Numbered from the stretch's first letter, positions 8,598 to 16,428 are shown. The stretch: 64,000 bases of DNA from an uncultured Pelagibacteraceae bacterium (GCA_902611265.1 CACLYY010000006.1:1-64000), one strand, 5' to 3'. The notes: generated by a model from the letters alone, not told the origin. Made by a program: numbers and translations.

Positions 8598-9756
8598 ATT
8601 TTCAGACAAGATCGTTTTTAGCTCTCTCAAATATATAAAACATGGAAAGTTAAAGATAATTAATCATGATGGGGAAGTCTATAATTTTGGAAATGACAAT
8701 GAAAAATTACATGCTAATTTAAAAATAAACAAACCAGGCCTTACTCTAAAAATAATTAAAAATGGTAGCATTGGTTTAGCAGAAGCGTATATGGATAACT
8801 GTTTTGAAACAGAAAATTTAACTAATCTAATAGAATTAGCTGCCAAAAATATAAAAATAATACATAAATTTTCTGGGTCCTTTGATCTTGCAATACTTAA
8901 CAAAATTAAAAATTTCTTTGTTAAAAATAATAAATCTAGAAGTAAAGAAAATATAAGAAAACATTATGATTTAGGAAATGAATTCTTTTCATTATGGCTT
9001 GATAAAACATTAACATACTCGAGTGCAATCTTTGAAGAAGGGAATAACTTAGAGGAAGCTCAAATAAATAAATATAAGAAACTTTCAAATCTAGTAAGGC
9101 CCAAGTCTGGTGATAAGATGCTTGAAATAGGATGTGGTTGGGGAGGTTTTGCAGAATATATTGGCAAAAATTATGATGTAAAATTAGATTGTATTACTAT
9201 TTCAAAAAAACAATATGAATTTTCAAAGGAGAGAGTTCATAAAAGTGGTTTAAATGAAAAGATAAATATACAAATGCTAGACTTTAGAGACATTAAAAAT
9301 AAATATAATTCAATTGCATCAATAGAGATGATTGAGGCTGTTGGTCACAACTATTTAAAAAATTATTTTAATACTATAAAGCAAAATCTATTAGATGGTG
9401 GGACTGCAGCCATTCAGGCAATCACAATTGATGATAGTATTTATGATAGGTACAAAAATAAGACCGATTTCATTCAAAAATACATTTTCCCTGGTGGTTT
9501 TTTACCAAGCAAGAATGAGTTAATTTCTTTATCAAATCAATCAGGACTCAAATTTGAACAATGTAGTTCTTACGGAGATCATTACTCAAATACACTAAGT
9601 ATTTGGCGAGATGAATTTTTCAAAAAATGGGATCAAATATCATCTCAAGGTTTTGATAACACATTTAAAAGAATGTGGAATTTTTATTTGTCATACTGTG
9701 AAGCTGGATTTAAATCCAAAAATATCGATTTAATACAATTTGCTCTTCAAAAATAA
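8584..9756 (+). CDS. cyclopropane-fatty-acid-synthase-like SAM methyltransferase
   Basis: SAM-dependent enzyme predicted to methylate unsaturated acyl chains of membrane phospholipids. It has 390 residues, with an N-terminal lipid-binding part, then NIRKHYDLGNEFF (123-135), SAM motif LEIGCGWGG (180-188), EMIEAVG (248-254) and the C-terminal YLSYCEAGF. By hand comparison with E. coli Cfa, E239, I268 and Y317 are kept (E251, I280, Y368), but the bicarbonate-site C139 and H266 appear as S147 and Q278. The product may therefore be a methyl or methylene branch and not a cyclopropane (inference). It overlaps DUF1365. Confidence 0.88.
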   Translation: MNLNKFSDKIVFSSLKYIKHGKLKIINHDGEVYNFGNDNEKLHANLKINKPGLTLKIIKNGSIGLAEAYMDNCFETENLTNLIELAAKNIKIIHKFSGSFDLAILNKIKNFFVKNNKSRSKENIRKHYDLGNEFFSLWLDKTLTYSSAIFEEGNNLEEAQINKYKKLSNLVRPKSGDKMLEIGCGWGGFAEYIGKNYDVKLDCITISKKQYEFSKERVHKSGLNEKINIQMLDFRDIKNKYNSIASIEMIEAVGHNYLKNYFNTIKQNLLDGGTAAIQAITIDDSIYDRYKNKTDFIQKYIFPGGFLPSKNELISLSNQSGLKFEQCSSYGDHYSNTLSIWRDEFFKKWDQISSQGFDNTFKRMWNFYLSYCEAGFKSKNIDLIQFALQK

Positions 9757-9760
9757 CTTC

Positions 9761-10297
9761 ATGAAATTAAAATATTTTTTGTTGATAATAATTTCAGTAT
9801 TGATTACAAATTGTTCATCAAATCAAGGCATGAAACCAGAAGATTTTAAAAACCAAAAACCTCGACTGATAATTGAGGAGTACTTATCCGGAAATGTAAA
9901 AGCTTGGGGTATTTTACAAAACAGATCAGGGAAAGTTACTCGACAGTTTTCTGCAGATTTGAATGGTAAGTGGGATGGTAAGCAATTAATACTTGATGAG
10001 AAATTTATTTGGAATGATGGAGAAATACAAAACAGACAGTGGACCATAGATAAGATTGATGAGCACAACTATGCGGGTACTGCTGGAGATGTAGTTGGAA
10101 CAGCAAAAGGATATTCTTATGGCCCTGCTTTTAAATTTGAATATGTATTACTTGTGCCTGTGAAAGGAAGAGAAATTAAAATTACGTTTGATGATTGGAT
10201 TTTCATGCAAGATGAAAGAGTAGCAATTAATAGAGCTAAAATGACAAAGTTTGGAATTAAAGTTGCAGAATTAACAGTGATGTTTGTTAAAGACTAA
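9761..10297 (+). CDS. DUF3833-family putative lipoprotein
   Basis: A 178-residue exported protein. The ATG at 9761 gives a compact signal peptide (KLKYFLLIIISVLIT) followed by N-C-S-S, a weak lipobox with Asn at -1. An ATG at 9740 would add seven residues from inside the previous gene and is less likely. The body contains SGKVTRQFSADLNGKW and FEYVLLVPVKGREIKITFDDW, typical of DUF3833. This domain recurs in clusters with CFA-like enzymes and light-response regulators. It starts 4 bases after the methyltransferase and is the last gene of that forward operon; the next gene converges on it after 2 bases. Confidence 0.82.
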   Translation: MKLKYFLLIIISVLITNCSSNQGMKPEDFKNQKPRLIIEEYLSGNVKAWGILQNRSGKVTRQFSADLNGKWDGKQLILDEKFIWNDGEIQNRQWTIDKIDEHNYAGTAGDVVGTAKGYSYGPAFKFEYVLLVPVKGREIKITFDDWIFMQDERVAINRAKMTKFGIKVAELTVMFVKD

Positions 10298-10299
10298 AA

Positions 10300-11055
10300 C
10301 TATTTTTTTTGTAATTTGGTCATTTTTTTTACTAAATAAAAATAAAATCTATCCGGAATAATTTTAAAAAATTTTAATACAAGAGTTAATGATTTTGGAA
10401 AATGTATTTCAAATTTATTGCTTTTAATTAGACCATCATAAATTTTATCCGCAGAATATTCTGGTGTTTTAAGAAATGGCATTTTAAAATCATTTTTATC
10501 AGTCATAGGTGTTTTTATAAAGCCAGGAGAAACTAAACATACTCTCACACCGTATCTTCCAAAATCAAAGTAAAGACTCTCTGCAAGATTATTTAAAGCA
10601 GCTTTTGATGGACCATAGCCAGTAGAGTTTGGCAGGCCTTTGTAACCTGCAATAGAGGAAACTATTGTTATTATTCCATTTTTCCTATTTCTAAAATGAT
10701 CTTCAACAGCTTTTATACAATTGAGAGTTCCAAAAAAATTTACTTTAAATACATTTTCAATTTGCTCAACATCAATTTCTCTTTCTTTTTTAGGATCCCA
10801 TGTACCTGTAGAAAAGAAACAAATATCAATATCTCCAAACTCATCTTTTATATTGTTCATAATCTCAAAACATTTTCCCTTATCATTTACATCTAAAGGA
10901 AATGATTTGATGTTTGGATTGATGTCCTCAACTTCTTTTAAAATATTTTCTCTTCTTCCAGAAATCGCAACATTCCAACCTTGATTTGCAAACTTAATTG
11001 CTACTGCCTTTCCTATTCCGGTGCCACCACCAGTTATCCAAATTACTTTTTTCAT
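10300..11055 (-). CDS. short-chain dehydrogenase/reductase
   Basis: Classical SDR of 251 residues. It has the TGGGTGIG nucleotide-binding motif at 8-15, the SGRR pair after strand 2 suggesting NADPH, a catalytic serine in IVSSIAGY, and the YGPSK active-site motif near residue 147. The C-terminal 30 residues (LVLKFFKIIPDRFYFYLVKK) are hydrophobic and basic and may lie on the membrane. It converges on the DUF3833 gene. SDRs of this kind occur in photooxidative-stress clusters of other alphaproteobacteria, so a lipid substrate is possible, but the substrate is unknown. Confidence 0.87.
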   Translation of the reverse strand: MKKVIWITGGGTGIGKAVAIKFANQGWNVAISGRRENILKEVEDINPNIKSFPLDVNDKGKCFEIMNNIKDEFGDIDICFFSTGTWDPKKEREIDVEQIENVFKVNFFGTLNCIKAVEDHFRNRKNGIITIVSSIAGYKGLPNSTGYGPSKAALNNLAESLYFDFGRYGVRVCLVSPGFIKTPMTDKNDFKMPFLKTPEYSADKIYDGLIKSNKFEIHFPKSLTLVLKFFKIIPDRFYFYLVKKMTKLQKK

Positions 11056-11092
11056 CTATATTTAACGTTTTATCTCATAAAAATACTTAGAC

Positions 11093-11386
11093 ATGCGACA
11101 AGAATTGAATAGTATTAATTATAATGAGAATTATATCAAGTTTATGTTTAAAATTATAATTGTATATGAATTAATTTTTGTATTGTTTTGGAATATTCTT
11201 TATTATTCTAATTCAGGTGTTGAGAATTGGTTCCAAGAAAAAATTTTAACAGCTATATTTGTTTTTCTATCGACAATGGCTTTAGGACTTACCCTAATTT
11301 ATGTAATTTACTACAGTTTGAAAATTACTGGATTATCAAAAATACTTAGATCTTTAAAAGATCCTAGAAAGAGTAAAACGCAGTAG
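11093..11386 (+). CDS. small two-helix membrane protein, unrecognised
   Basis: A 97-residue protein with two strong hydrophobic segments (about 18-38 and 53-76) and a basic C-terminal tail ending RSLKDPRKSKTQ, suggesting both termini in the cytoplasm. No family is recognised. It is divergent from the SDR at 11055 and converges directly on the DUF2256 gene, with no base between the two stop codons. The clear membrane pattern and the lack of any competing gene in its span support it as real. Its position inside the lipid/photolyase cluster is the only clue to function. Confidence 0.6.
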   Translation: MRQELNSINYNENYIKFMFKIIIVYELIFVLFWNILYYSNSGVENWFQEKILTAIFVFLSTMALGLTLIYVIYYSLKITGLSKILRSLKDPRKSKTQ

Positions 11387-11515
11387 TTAATTATTTGAAG
11401 CACATTTCTTTGAACAATATTTTACTTTATCCCAGTTAAGCTTCCACTTTTTTCGCCAAGTAAAAGGACGATTACAAACTTTACAAATCTTAGTTGGTAA
11501 ATTTTGTTTCTTCAT
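11387..11515 (-). CDS. DUF2256 small cysteine-rich protein
   Basis: A 42-residue protein read from an ATG at 11515 to a TAA at 11387. It has the DUF2256 pattern CKVCNRPFTWRKKW followed by W-D-x-V-K-Y-C-S-x-x-C, giving two CxxC-like pairs (C11/C14 and C34/C38) that resemble a zinc ribbon. The family has no known function but is very often found next to cryptochrome/photolyase genes. Its start overlaps the DUF393 stop by 4 bases (ATGA), making it the third gene of a photolyase-DUF393-DUF2256 operon. Confidence 0.85.
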   Translation of the reverse strand: MKKQNLPTKICKVCNRPFTWRKKWKLNWDKVKYCSKKCASNN

Positions 11516-11862
11516 TTTAATTGTTTCCTATTTTTTAAAAATAAAAAATAAGCTGCAATTTCATAAAGATAGTGAAAAATAAAAAATAATGGTTTTATTG
11601 AGAAAATTTTAGATAAAAATTTATATTTTGGTATTTTTGACCAAATAATAATAAAAGCTTTAGCTCCGCCAATAACTTCTCCATCAACTATAACATGCAA
11701 TCTTCTAAGTAATTCTTTTTGAGATTTAGATGTAATTTTAACAGCATCTTCGTTATTGGTAATATCAACCCACTCTAAATCAGTATTAGCAATTTTTTTA
11801 TAGTGGTTAATTTCCATCCTACAAATATTACAAGAATTGTTAAAATATACTTTAGTTCCCAT
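11512..11862 (-). CDS. DUF393 thiol-disulfide oxidoreductase-like protein
   Basis: A 116-residue member of DUF393 (DCC family). The N-terminal YFNNSCNICRMEINHY places a CxxC redox pair at C12 and C15, where the family has D-x-x-C-x-x-C. Most members are predicted thioredoxin-like oxidoreductases. A hydrophobic region near 80-107 suggests membrane contact. It overlaps the photolyase-like gene by 11 bases and the DUF2256 gene by 4, so the three are cotranscribed. A redox service to the photolyase-like flavoprotein is an inference from this linkage. Confidence 0.83.
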   Translation of the reverse strand: MGTKVYFNNSCNICRMEINHYKKIANTDLEWVDITNNEDAVKITSKSQKELLRRLHVIVDGEVIGGAKAFIIIWSKIPKYKFLSKIFSIKPLFFIFHYLYEIAAYFLFLKNRKQLK

Positions 11863-13348
11863 ATGTATTCGTCTTAATAAATTTATCTGCCTCTGATAAG
11901 ATTAATTTTTTTCGATCTTCTTTCATTTTATCAAAAATCCTCACCATCATTGATAGTCTAGGATTTTTTAAAAAAAACTTTCTATTTCTATCTATGAAAC
12001 GCCAATAAAGACCATCCATAATATTGCACCAACTGCCCCTTTTAAAGTCCATCATTTTCATGAAATAACTAGAACCACATATGTAAGGTTTGGTAGCGAA
12101 TATACCACCATCACTAAACAATCCCATACCGTAAACGTTTGGTACCATTACCCAATCTGACGAGTCAACAAACATCTCCATAAACCACTTATAAACTGAT
12201 TTTGGTTCAACTTCGCACAAATTCATTATGTTCGATAATATCATTAATCTTTCAATATGATGTGACCATCCATACTTATCAGCATTTTTAATAGAGTGAT
12301 CCAATGGATCTAAGCCTGTAGTGCCATTGTAAAATGAAATTTTCATTTTTCTAGAATGTTTAAAGAAATTTCCATTTTCCATTTCTTTGTTATAATTTTG
12401 GTATATTCCCCTCATAAATTCCCTCCAACCAATAATTTGTCTTATAAAGCCTTCTAAGGAATTGAGTCTTACACCTTTGGCATGATGAAAATTCATAACT
12501 TTTTGCATAATAATATCAGGTGTAATTAAACCTAAATTTAGATAGGGACTAAGTGCGCTATGGAACAAAATATTATTTTTTTGATCGACTGCATCTTCGT
12601 AATCTCCAAATAAGTTAAGTTTTTCTTTTATAAAAAAATCTAGCAGTTTGAAAACATCTTTATATTCAGTAGCAAACCAAAAATTTTCTGTATGACCAGG
12701 ATGTTTATTAAATAATTTTTGAATAACAGGTTTTAGATTTTTTGTATGACTACTTTCTTTGATATTTGGTTGTTTAGGAATGGAAATATCTTTTGGTAAT
12801 TTTTTTCTATTATCCTCATCAAAGCTCCATTTTCCACCTTCAGGTGAACCATCTTTGTTTAATAAAATATTTAATCTTTCTCTTTTGTCTTTATAATATT
12901 TTGCCATAAAGGGTTTTTTTGTATTTGATAAATATTTCTTAAAATCCTCACGACTATCTAAAAACATAGGAGATTGTAAAATATTCCATTTTACATTCTG
13001 TTTGCTTAAAAAATTTTTTATTTTTGCTTCAAAAAATTTATCCTCTATTTCGAAACTTGTGACTTCCTTTATTTTATTTTTTTTTAAAATTAATTCTAAT
13101 TTTTTAGTATAATCTTTTTTAAAATCACTCGAATCGATCTTTGAATAATTGAGTTTAAATTTATTATCTTTCAATCTGTCTGCGTAGGACCTCATTGAAG
13201 ACAAAAATAATAGAATTTTCAATTTATGGTGTCTCTCATACGTGCACAATTGGTAGTCTTCCGACATAAAAAAGAGGTGGTCTTTTTTGTAGCGGTCAAG
13301 GTTTTTTAATGGAAATAAATGATTTCCAAGTATAAAAAATAATTTCAT
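11852..13348 (-). CDS. photolyase/cryptochrome-like protein, COG3046 (FeS-BCP/CryPro relatives)
   Basis: A 498-residue flavoprotein of the prokaryotic (6-4) photolyase group: the N-terminal ILGNHLFP antenna-domain start, RQIIGWREFMRGIY (303-316), WSHHIERLMILSNIMNLCEVEP (core cited; 361-382) and PNVYGMGLFSDGG (403-415). Relatives repair UV (6-4) photoproducts using FAD and usually a 4Fe-4S cluster held by four cysteines. Here C378 and C441 remain, but the expected C-x-x-C pair before C441 is replaced by residues around MMDF (432-435). The cluster is therefore probably absent or altered. It heads an operon with DUF393 and DUF2256. Confidence 0.87.
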   Translation of the reverse strand: MKLFFILGNHLFPLKNLDRYKKDHLFFMSEDYQLCTYERHHKLKILLFLSSMRSYADRLKDNKFKLNYSKIDSSDFKKDYTKKLELILKKNKIKEVTSFEIEDKFFEAKIKNFLSKQNVKWNILQSPMFLDSREDFKKYLSNTKKPFMAKYYKDKRERLNILLNKDGSPEGGKWSFDEDNRKKLPKDISIPKQPNIKESSHTKNLKPVIQKLFNKHPGHTENFWFATEYKDVFKLLDFFIKEKLNLFGDYEDAVDQKNNILFHSALSPYLNLGLITPDIIMQKVMNFHHAKGVRLNSLEGFIRQIIGWREFMRGIYQNYNKEMENGNFFKHSRKMKISFYNGTTGLDPLDHSIKNADKYGWSHHIERLMILSNIMNLCEVEPKSVYKWFMEMFVDSSDWVMVPNVYGMGLFSDGGIFATKPYICGSSYFMKMMDFKRGSWCNIMDGLYWRFIDRNRKFFLKNPRLSMMVRIFDKMKEDRKKLILSEADKFIKTNTYGN

Positions 13349-13358
13349 TATTATTTAT

Positions 13359-14069
13359 ATGGCAGAAAAATATCTAATTGTCGGTGCGACAGGTTCTATC
13401 GGTTCTAATTTATCAGAGCAATTGTACTTTTCAGGCAACAAAGTACATTTAGTTGGTAGAGACGAGAGTCAATTAAAAATCTTATCTGAAAAATTGAATT
13501 CTCAATATACTGTAACAGATGTGTTAGACGATGGGTTTGTAGAAAAAATAAAATCAGATATTTCAGATATTAAAGGTTTAGCTTACTGCGTTGGATCAAT
13601 TGATCTAAAGCCTTTAAAGAATACAACAGAGAATGATTTTAATAAATGTATGAAACTTAATTTTTATTCAGCTGTAGATTTAATAAAAGGCTTTCAGGAT
13701 AATCTTAAACAAAATAGTGGTTCAATAGTCTTATTCTCAACTGTTGCAGCTCAAAGGGGATTCACAAATCATTCAATAATTGCATCAACAAAAGCTGCTA
13801 TTGAGGGATTAACAGTATCATTAGCAGCTGAATTTGCGCCTAACATTAGAGTAAATAGCGTTGCATTAAGCTTATCAAATTCAAAAATAGCTCATCCAAT
13901 TTTAAAAAATTCGGCTATAGCACAAGGAATAGCTAAAGCACATCCTCTTAAGAGATTGGGGGAGGGTAAAGATGGAGCTGCACTTGCAAAATTTTTACTT
14001 ACTGAAGAAAGTTCTTGGGTAACAGGACAAATAATTGCAGTTGATGGAGGAAGATCAAAACTTTCCTAA
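13359..14069 (+). CDS. SDR-family oxidoreductase
   Basis: A 236-residue short-chain dehydrogenase. The nucleotide motif is GATGSIGSN (8-16), and GRDESQ after strand 2 suggests NADP. The usual Y-x-x-x-K motif is not standard: after the LFSTVAAQRG serine segment comes HSIIASTKAA, in which His stands where Tyr is expected and K near residue 147 is kept. The C-terminal TGQIIAVDGG is typical. Only 10 bases separate its ATG from the divergent photolyase-like gene, so both promoters must overlap coding sequence. Cofactor use is likely; catalysis without Tyr needs checking. Confidence 0.83.
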   Translation: MAEKYLIVGATGSIGSNLSEQLYFSGNKVHLVGRDESQLKILSEKLNSQYTVTDVLDDGFVEKIKSDISDIKGLAYCVGSIDLKPLKNTTENDFNKCMKLNFYSAVDLIKGFQDNLKQNSGSIVLFSTVAAQRGFTNHSIIASTKAAIEGLTVSLAAEFAPNIRVNSVALSLSNSKIAHPILKNSAIAQGIAKAHPLKRLGEGKDGAALAKFLLTEESSWVTGQIIAVDGGRSKLS

Positions 14070-14070
14070 G

Positions 14071-15135
14071 GTGAAAATAAATTTTTTAATTATAATTTTA
14101 TCTTTAATATTTATATCAAATTCTTATTCTGAAAAAATTGTTTTAGAAAAATTAGTTGAATTAGATTCTCCTTGGGGATCTTCTTTCATTAATAATAATG
14201 AAATTATTGTAACAGAAAAAAGTGGAAAAATTAAAATAGTTGATATTTCATCGAAAGAAATTCAAGAAGTCAGTCACGAGTTGAACTTTGTGGTTCATGG
14301 TCAAGGAGGATTGTTAGATATTATACATAAAGATAATATAGTTTGGATTTCATATACTGAGGATAGAGGCAATTACAAGACTAGTACATCAATAGCTAGA
14401 TCAGAATTAAATAAAAAAAAATTAAATTTTAAAAATATTTTTCAGGCCAATCCACCAATTGACTCAGGATATCATTTTGGTTCGAGACTTGCGATAAAAG
14501 ACAACTATATATATGCATCCGCTGGTGAAAGAGGACAAGGAATGATTGCGCAAGACGCATCAAAGCATCCTGGAAGTATAATTAGAATACATTTAAATGG
14601 AGATATTCCAAAAGATAATCCAAAGTTTGAGGGCAACTCTGATTGGTTACCAGAAATTTACCAAATTGGAATAAGAAATCCTCAAGGAATGGCACTTTCT
14701 AAATTTGATGGAAAAATTTATATAAGTAATCATGGTGCTAAGGGAGGCGATTGGTTTGGAGAAGTTAAAAAAGGAGAAAACTATGGATGGAAAATACTTG
14801 GATGGGGTGGAAAAAATTATTCTGGAATTCCAATTGGTCCAAAATGGAAACCTGGTTTCACCAAAGCCATTCAGTATTGGGTACCATCAATTGCTACTAG
14901 TGCAATAACAATATATGAAGGTGAGGAGTTCAAAGAATGGAATGGTCATGCTTTAATAACTTCACTTAAAGACAAGTCCTTGAGAAAATTGATATTTGAT
15001 GATTTATCAAATGTTAAGGAAGAGATTATTTTTAAAAATAAAATTGGAAGAATAAGAGACATTCAAGTTCATCCATCTACTGGTAAAATTTACTTTTTAA
15101 GTCAGGATGCTATGTGGTTAATGCAAAAAAAATAG
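14071..15135 (+). CDS. Glucose/Sorbosone dehydrogenase-fold (PQQ-dependent aldose dehydrogenase-like) exported protein
   Basis: Predicted six-bladed beta-propeller of the soluble aldose sugar dehydrogenase family (Asd/YliI-like), periplasmic. Supporting segments are LDSPWGSSFINNNEIIVTEK near the N-terminus, a HGQGGLLDI stretch, SGYHFGSRLAI, IYQIGIRNPQGMAL, and NYGWKILGWGG. Relatives oxidise aldoses with PQQ, which this small genome may have to scavenge or lack. The GTG at 14071, one base after the previous stop, begins a good signal peptide (KINFLIIILSLIFISNSYS). An ATG at 14035 inside the SDR gene would put acidic residues ahead of it and is not favoured. Confidence 0.83.
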   Translation: MKINFLIIILSLIFISNSYSEKIVLEKLVELDSPWGSSFINNNEIIVTEKSGKIKIVDISSKEIQEVSHELNFVVHGQGGLLDIIHKDNIVWISYTEDRGNYKTSTSIARSELNKKKLNFKNIFQANPPIDSGYHFGSRLAIKDNYIYASAGERGQGMIAQDASKHPGSIIRIHLNGDIPKDNPKFEGNSDWLPEIYQIGIRNPQGMALSKFDGKIYISNHGAKGGDWFGEVKKGENYGWKILGWGGKNYSGIPIGPKWKPGFTKAIQYWVPSIATSAITIYEGEEFKEWNGHALITSLKDKSLRKLIFDDLSNVKEEIIFKNKIGRIRDIQVHPSTGKIYFLSQDAMWLMQKK

Positions 15136-15137
15136 TG

Positions 15138-15143
15138 TATAAT
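15138..15143 (+). promoter_or_regulatory. candidate -10 element for a leaderless transcript
   Basis: A perfect TATAAT lies 7 bases before the ATG at 15151. A transcript from it would begin at or next to the start codon. The -35 region (around 15115-15120, TGGTTA) is weak. This is only suggestive in AT-rich DNA. Confidence 0.3.
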
Positions 15144-15150
15144 AGGCATT

Positions 15151-16254
15151 ATGGATGATGTAATTATAGTTGGTGGGGGTATTATTGGCACTGCAACGGC
15201 TTATTTTATGTCTTTGGATGGCAGAAAAGTCAAGGTAATTGAAAGAGATCCAACTTATAAGACTGCATCATTTCCACTATCACTAGGTGGGTTTAGGAGG
15301 CAATTTTATCAGAAAGAAAATATTCTATTAGGTAAATTTGCAAGAGAGTTTATTTTTAAAATTCCTGAACTTCTTAAAACAAAAAAAAATCCAAATCCAA
15401 CAGCCAGCATGGTCCCTAATGGCTATCTATTGATGTTTGGACCAGAACACGCAGAAGAACAGTATAGAGCTTTAGAAAATCATAAAGAATGTGATGCTGG
15501 TACAAAAAATATAAAGGGTTCAGAATTAAATAAAATTTTTCCTTATATTAATAATGAAGGGATAGAAACAGCTACTTATACTGATAACAAAAGTGAGGGA
15601 TGGATAGATCCTTTTATGTTTCATAGTGCTCTAAAAAGTAAGGCTATAGAGCTTGGTGCTGAATTTATAAAAGGTGAAGTTAAAGATTTATCTGAGCTTA
15701 ATGCAAAGACTATTATATCAGCAGCAGGTTGCTGGACAAAAGAACTTTTATCAGATATCCCAGTCGAACCGCAAAAACATACAGTCTTTAGAGTCAAATG
15801 TCCTAAACATTTTCCCGATATGCCTTTGACAGGCGACTTAACCACAGGTGTTTATTGGAGACCAGAGGGTAAGGAATTTTTAGCTGGATCACCAATATCT
15901 GTATTTGATGCAAAGGATTTAGAGCCAGCATGGAATGATTTTGAGGAACTTGTTTGGCCTGCTCTTGCAAAACGAATACCAGCTTTTGAGGAACTTAAAT
16001 TGACAGGAGGTTGGGCAGGATTTTATGATTGTAATAAGTTAGATAACAATGCAGTTGTTGGAAAACATCCAAAATATGAAAATGTTTATTTAGCTTCTGG
16101 ATTTACTGGAAGAGGATTAATGCAAGCTCCAGGAATTGGTAGAGCACTTACTGAATTAATAAACACTGGCAGTTATCAATCAATAGATATAAGTGTTTTT
16201 GATGTTGAGAGAGTTTTAAAAAGCAACGCTAGACCTGAGCCTTACGTATTATAA
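15151..16254 (+). CDS. FAD-dependent oxidase, DAO family (glycine/sarcosine-oxidase-like)
   Basis: A 367-residue flavoprotein with the N-terminal FAD fold VGGGIIGTATAYFMS (8-22), followed by VIERDP and SFPLSLGGFRRQF. The C-terminal GFTGRGLMQAPGIGRAL closes the FAD site as in D-amino-acid/sarcosine oxidases. The family oxidises secondary or primary amines of amino acids, producing an imine and usually H2O2. No sarcosine oxidase alpha, gamma or delta subunits lie alongside, so it is probably a monomeric enzyme. SAR11 relatives use methylated glycines, which makes an N-methyl amino acid plausible but unproven here. Confidence 0.87.
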   Translation: MDDVIIVGGGIIGTATAYFMSLDGRKVKVIERDPTYKTASFPLSLGGFRRQFYQKENILLGKFAREFIFKIPELLKTKKNPNPTASMVPNGYLLMFGPEHAEEQYRALENHKECDAGTKNIKGSELNKIFPYINNEGIETATYTDNKSEGWIDPFMFHSALKSKAIELGAEFIKGEVKDLSELNAKTIISAAGCWTKELLSDIPVEPQKHTVFRVKCPKHFPDMPLTGDLTTGVYWRPEGKEFLAGSPISVFDAKDLEPAWNDFEELVWPALAKRIPAFEELKLTGGWAGFYDCNKLDNNAVVGKHPKYENVYLASGFTGRGLMQAPGIGRALTELINTGSYQSIDISVFDVERVLKSNARPEPYVL

Positions 16255-16428
16255 TTTTTTAATATAAAAACCTAAAAAACCATTAAAGGTAGATACGGCC
16301 AAAATTAATAATTGTCCCTTAAATGAATAAAACTCAAAAGAAGGATAGAAACTTATCCCAATAGAAAAAAAAAGATAAGTTAAAATAAATGGTCGGTAAA
16401 ACTTTTTTAAAAAAAAAATAATTTTCAT
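16249..16428 (-). CDS. 59-residue membrane miniprotein, unrecognised
   Basis: Open frame from an ATG at 16428 to a TAA ending at 16249. It encodes a very hydrophobic protein with two membrane segments (about 12-29 and 36-55) and basic ends (MKIIFFLKKFYRP at the start, IKKL at the end). Its ATG follows the stop of the upstream EamA gene with no intervening base. Its 3' end overlaps by 6 bases the stop of the convergent DAO gene. Without it, 174 bases would be empty in a genome that leaves almost none. No family is recognised; translation coupled to the transporter is likely. Confidence 0.55.
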   Translation of the reverse strand: MKIIFFLKKFYRPFILTYLFFSIGISFYPSFEFYSFKGQLLILAVSTFNGFLGFYIKKL

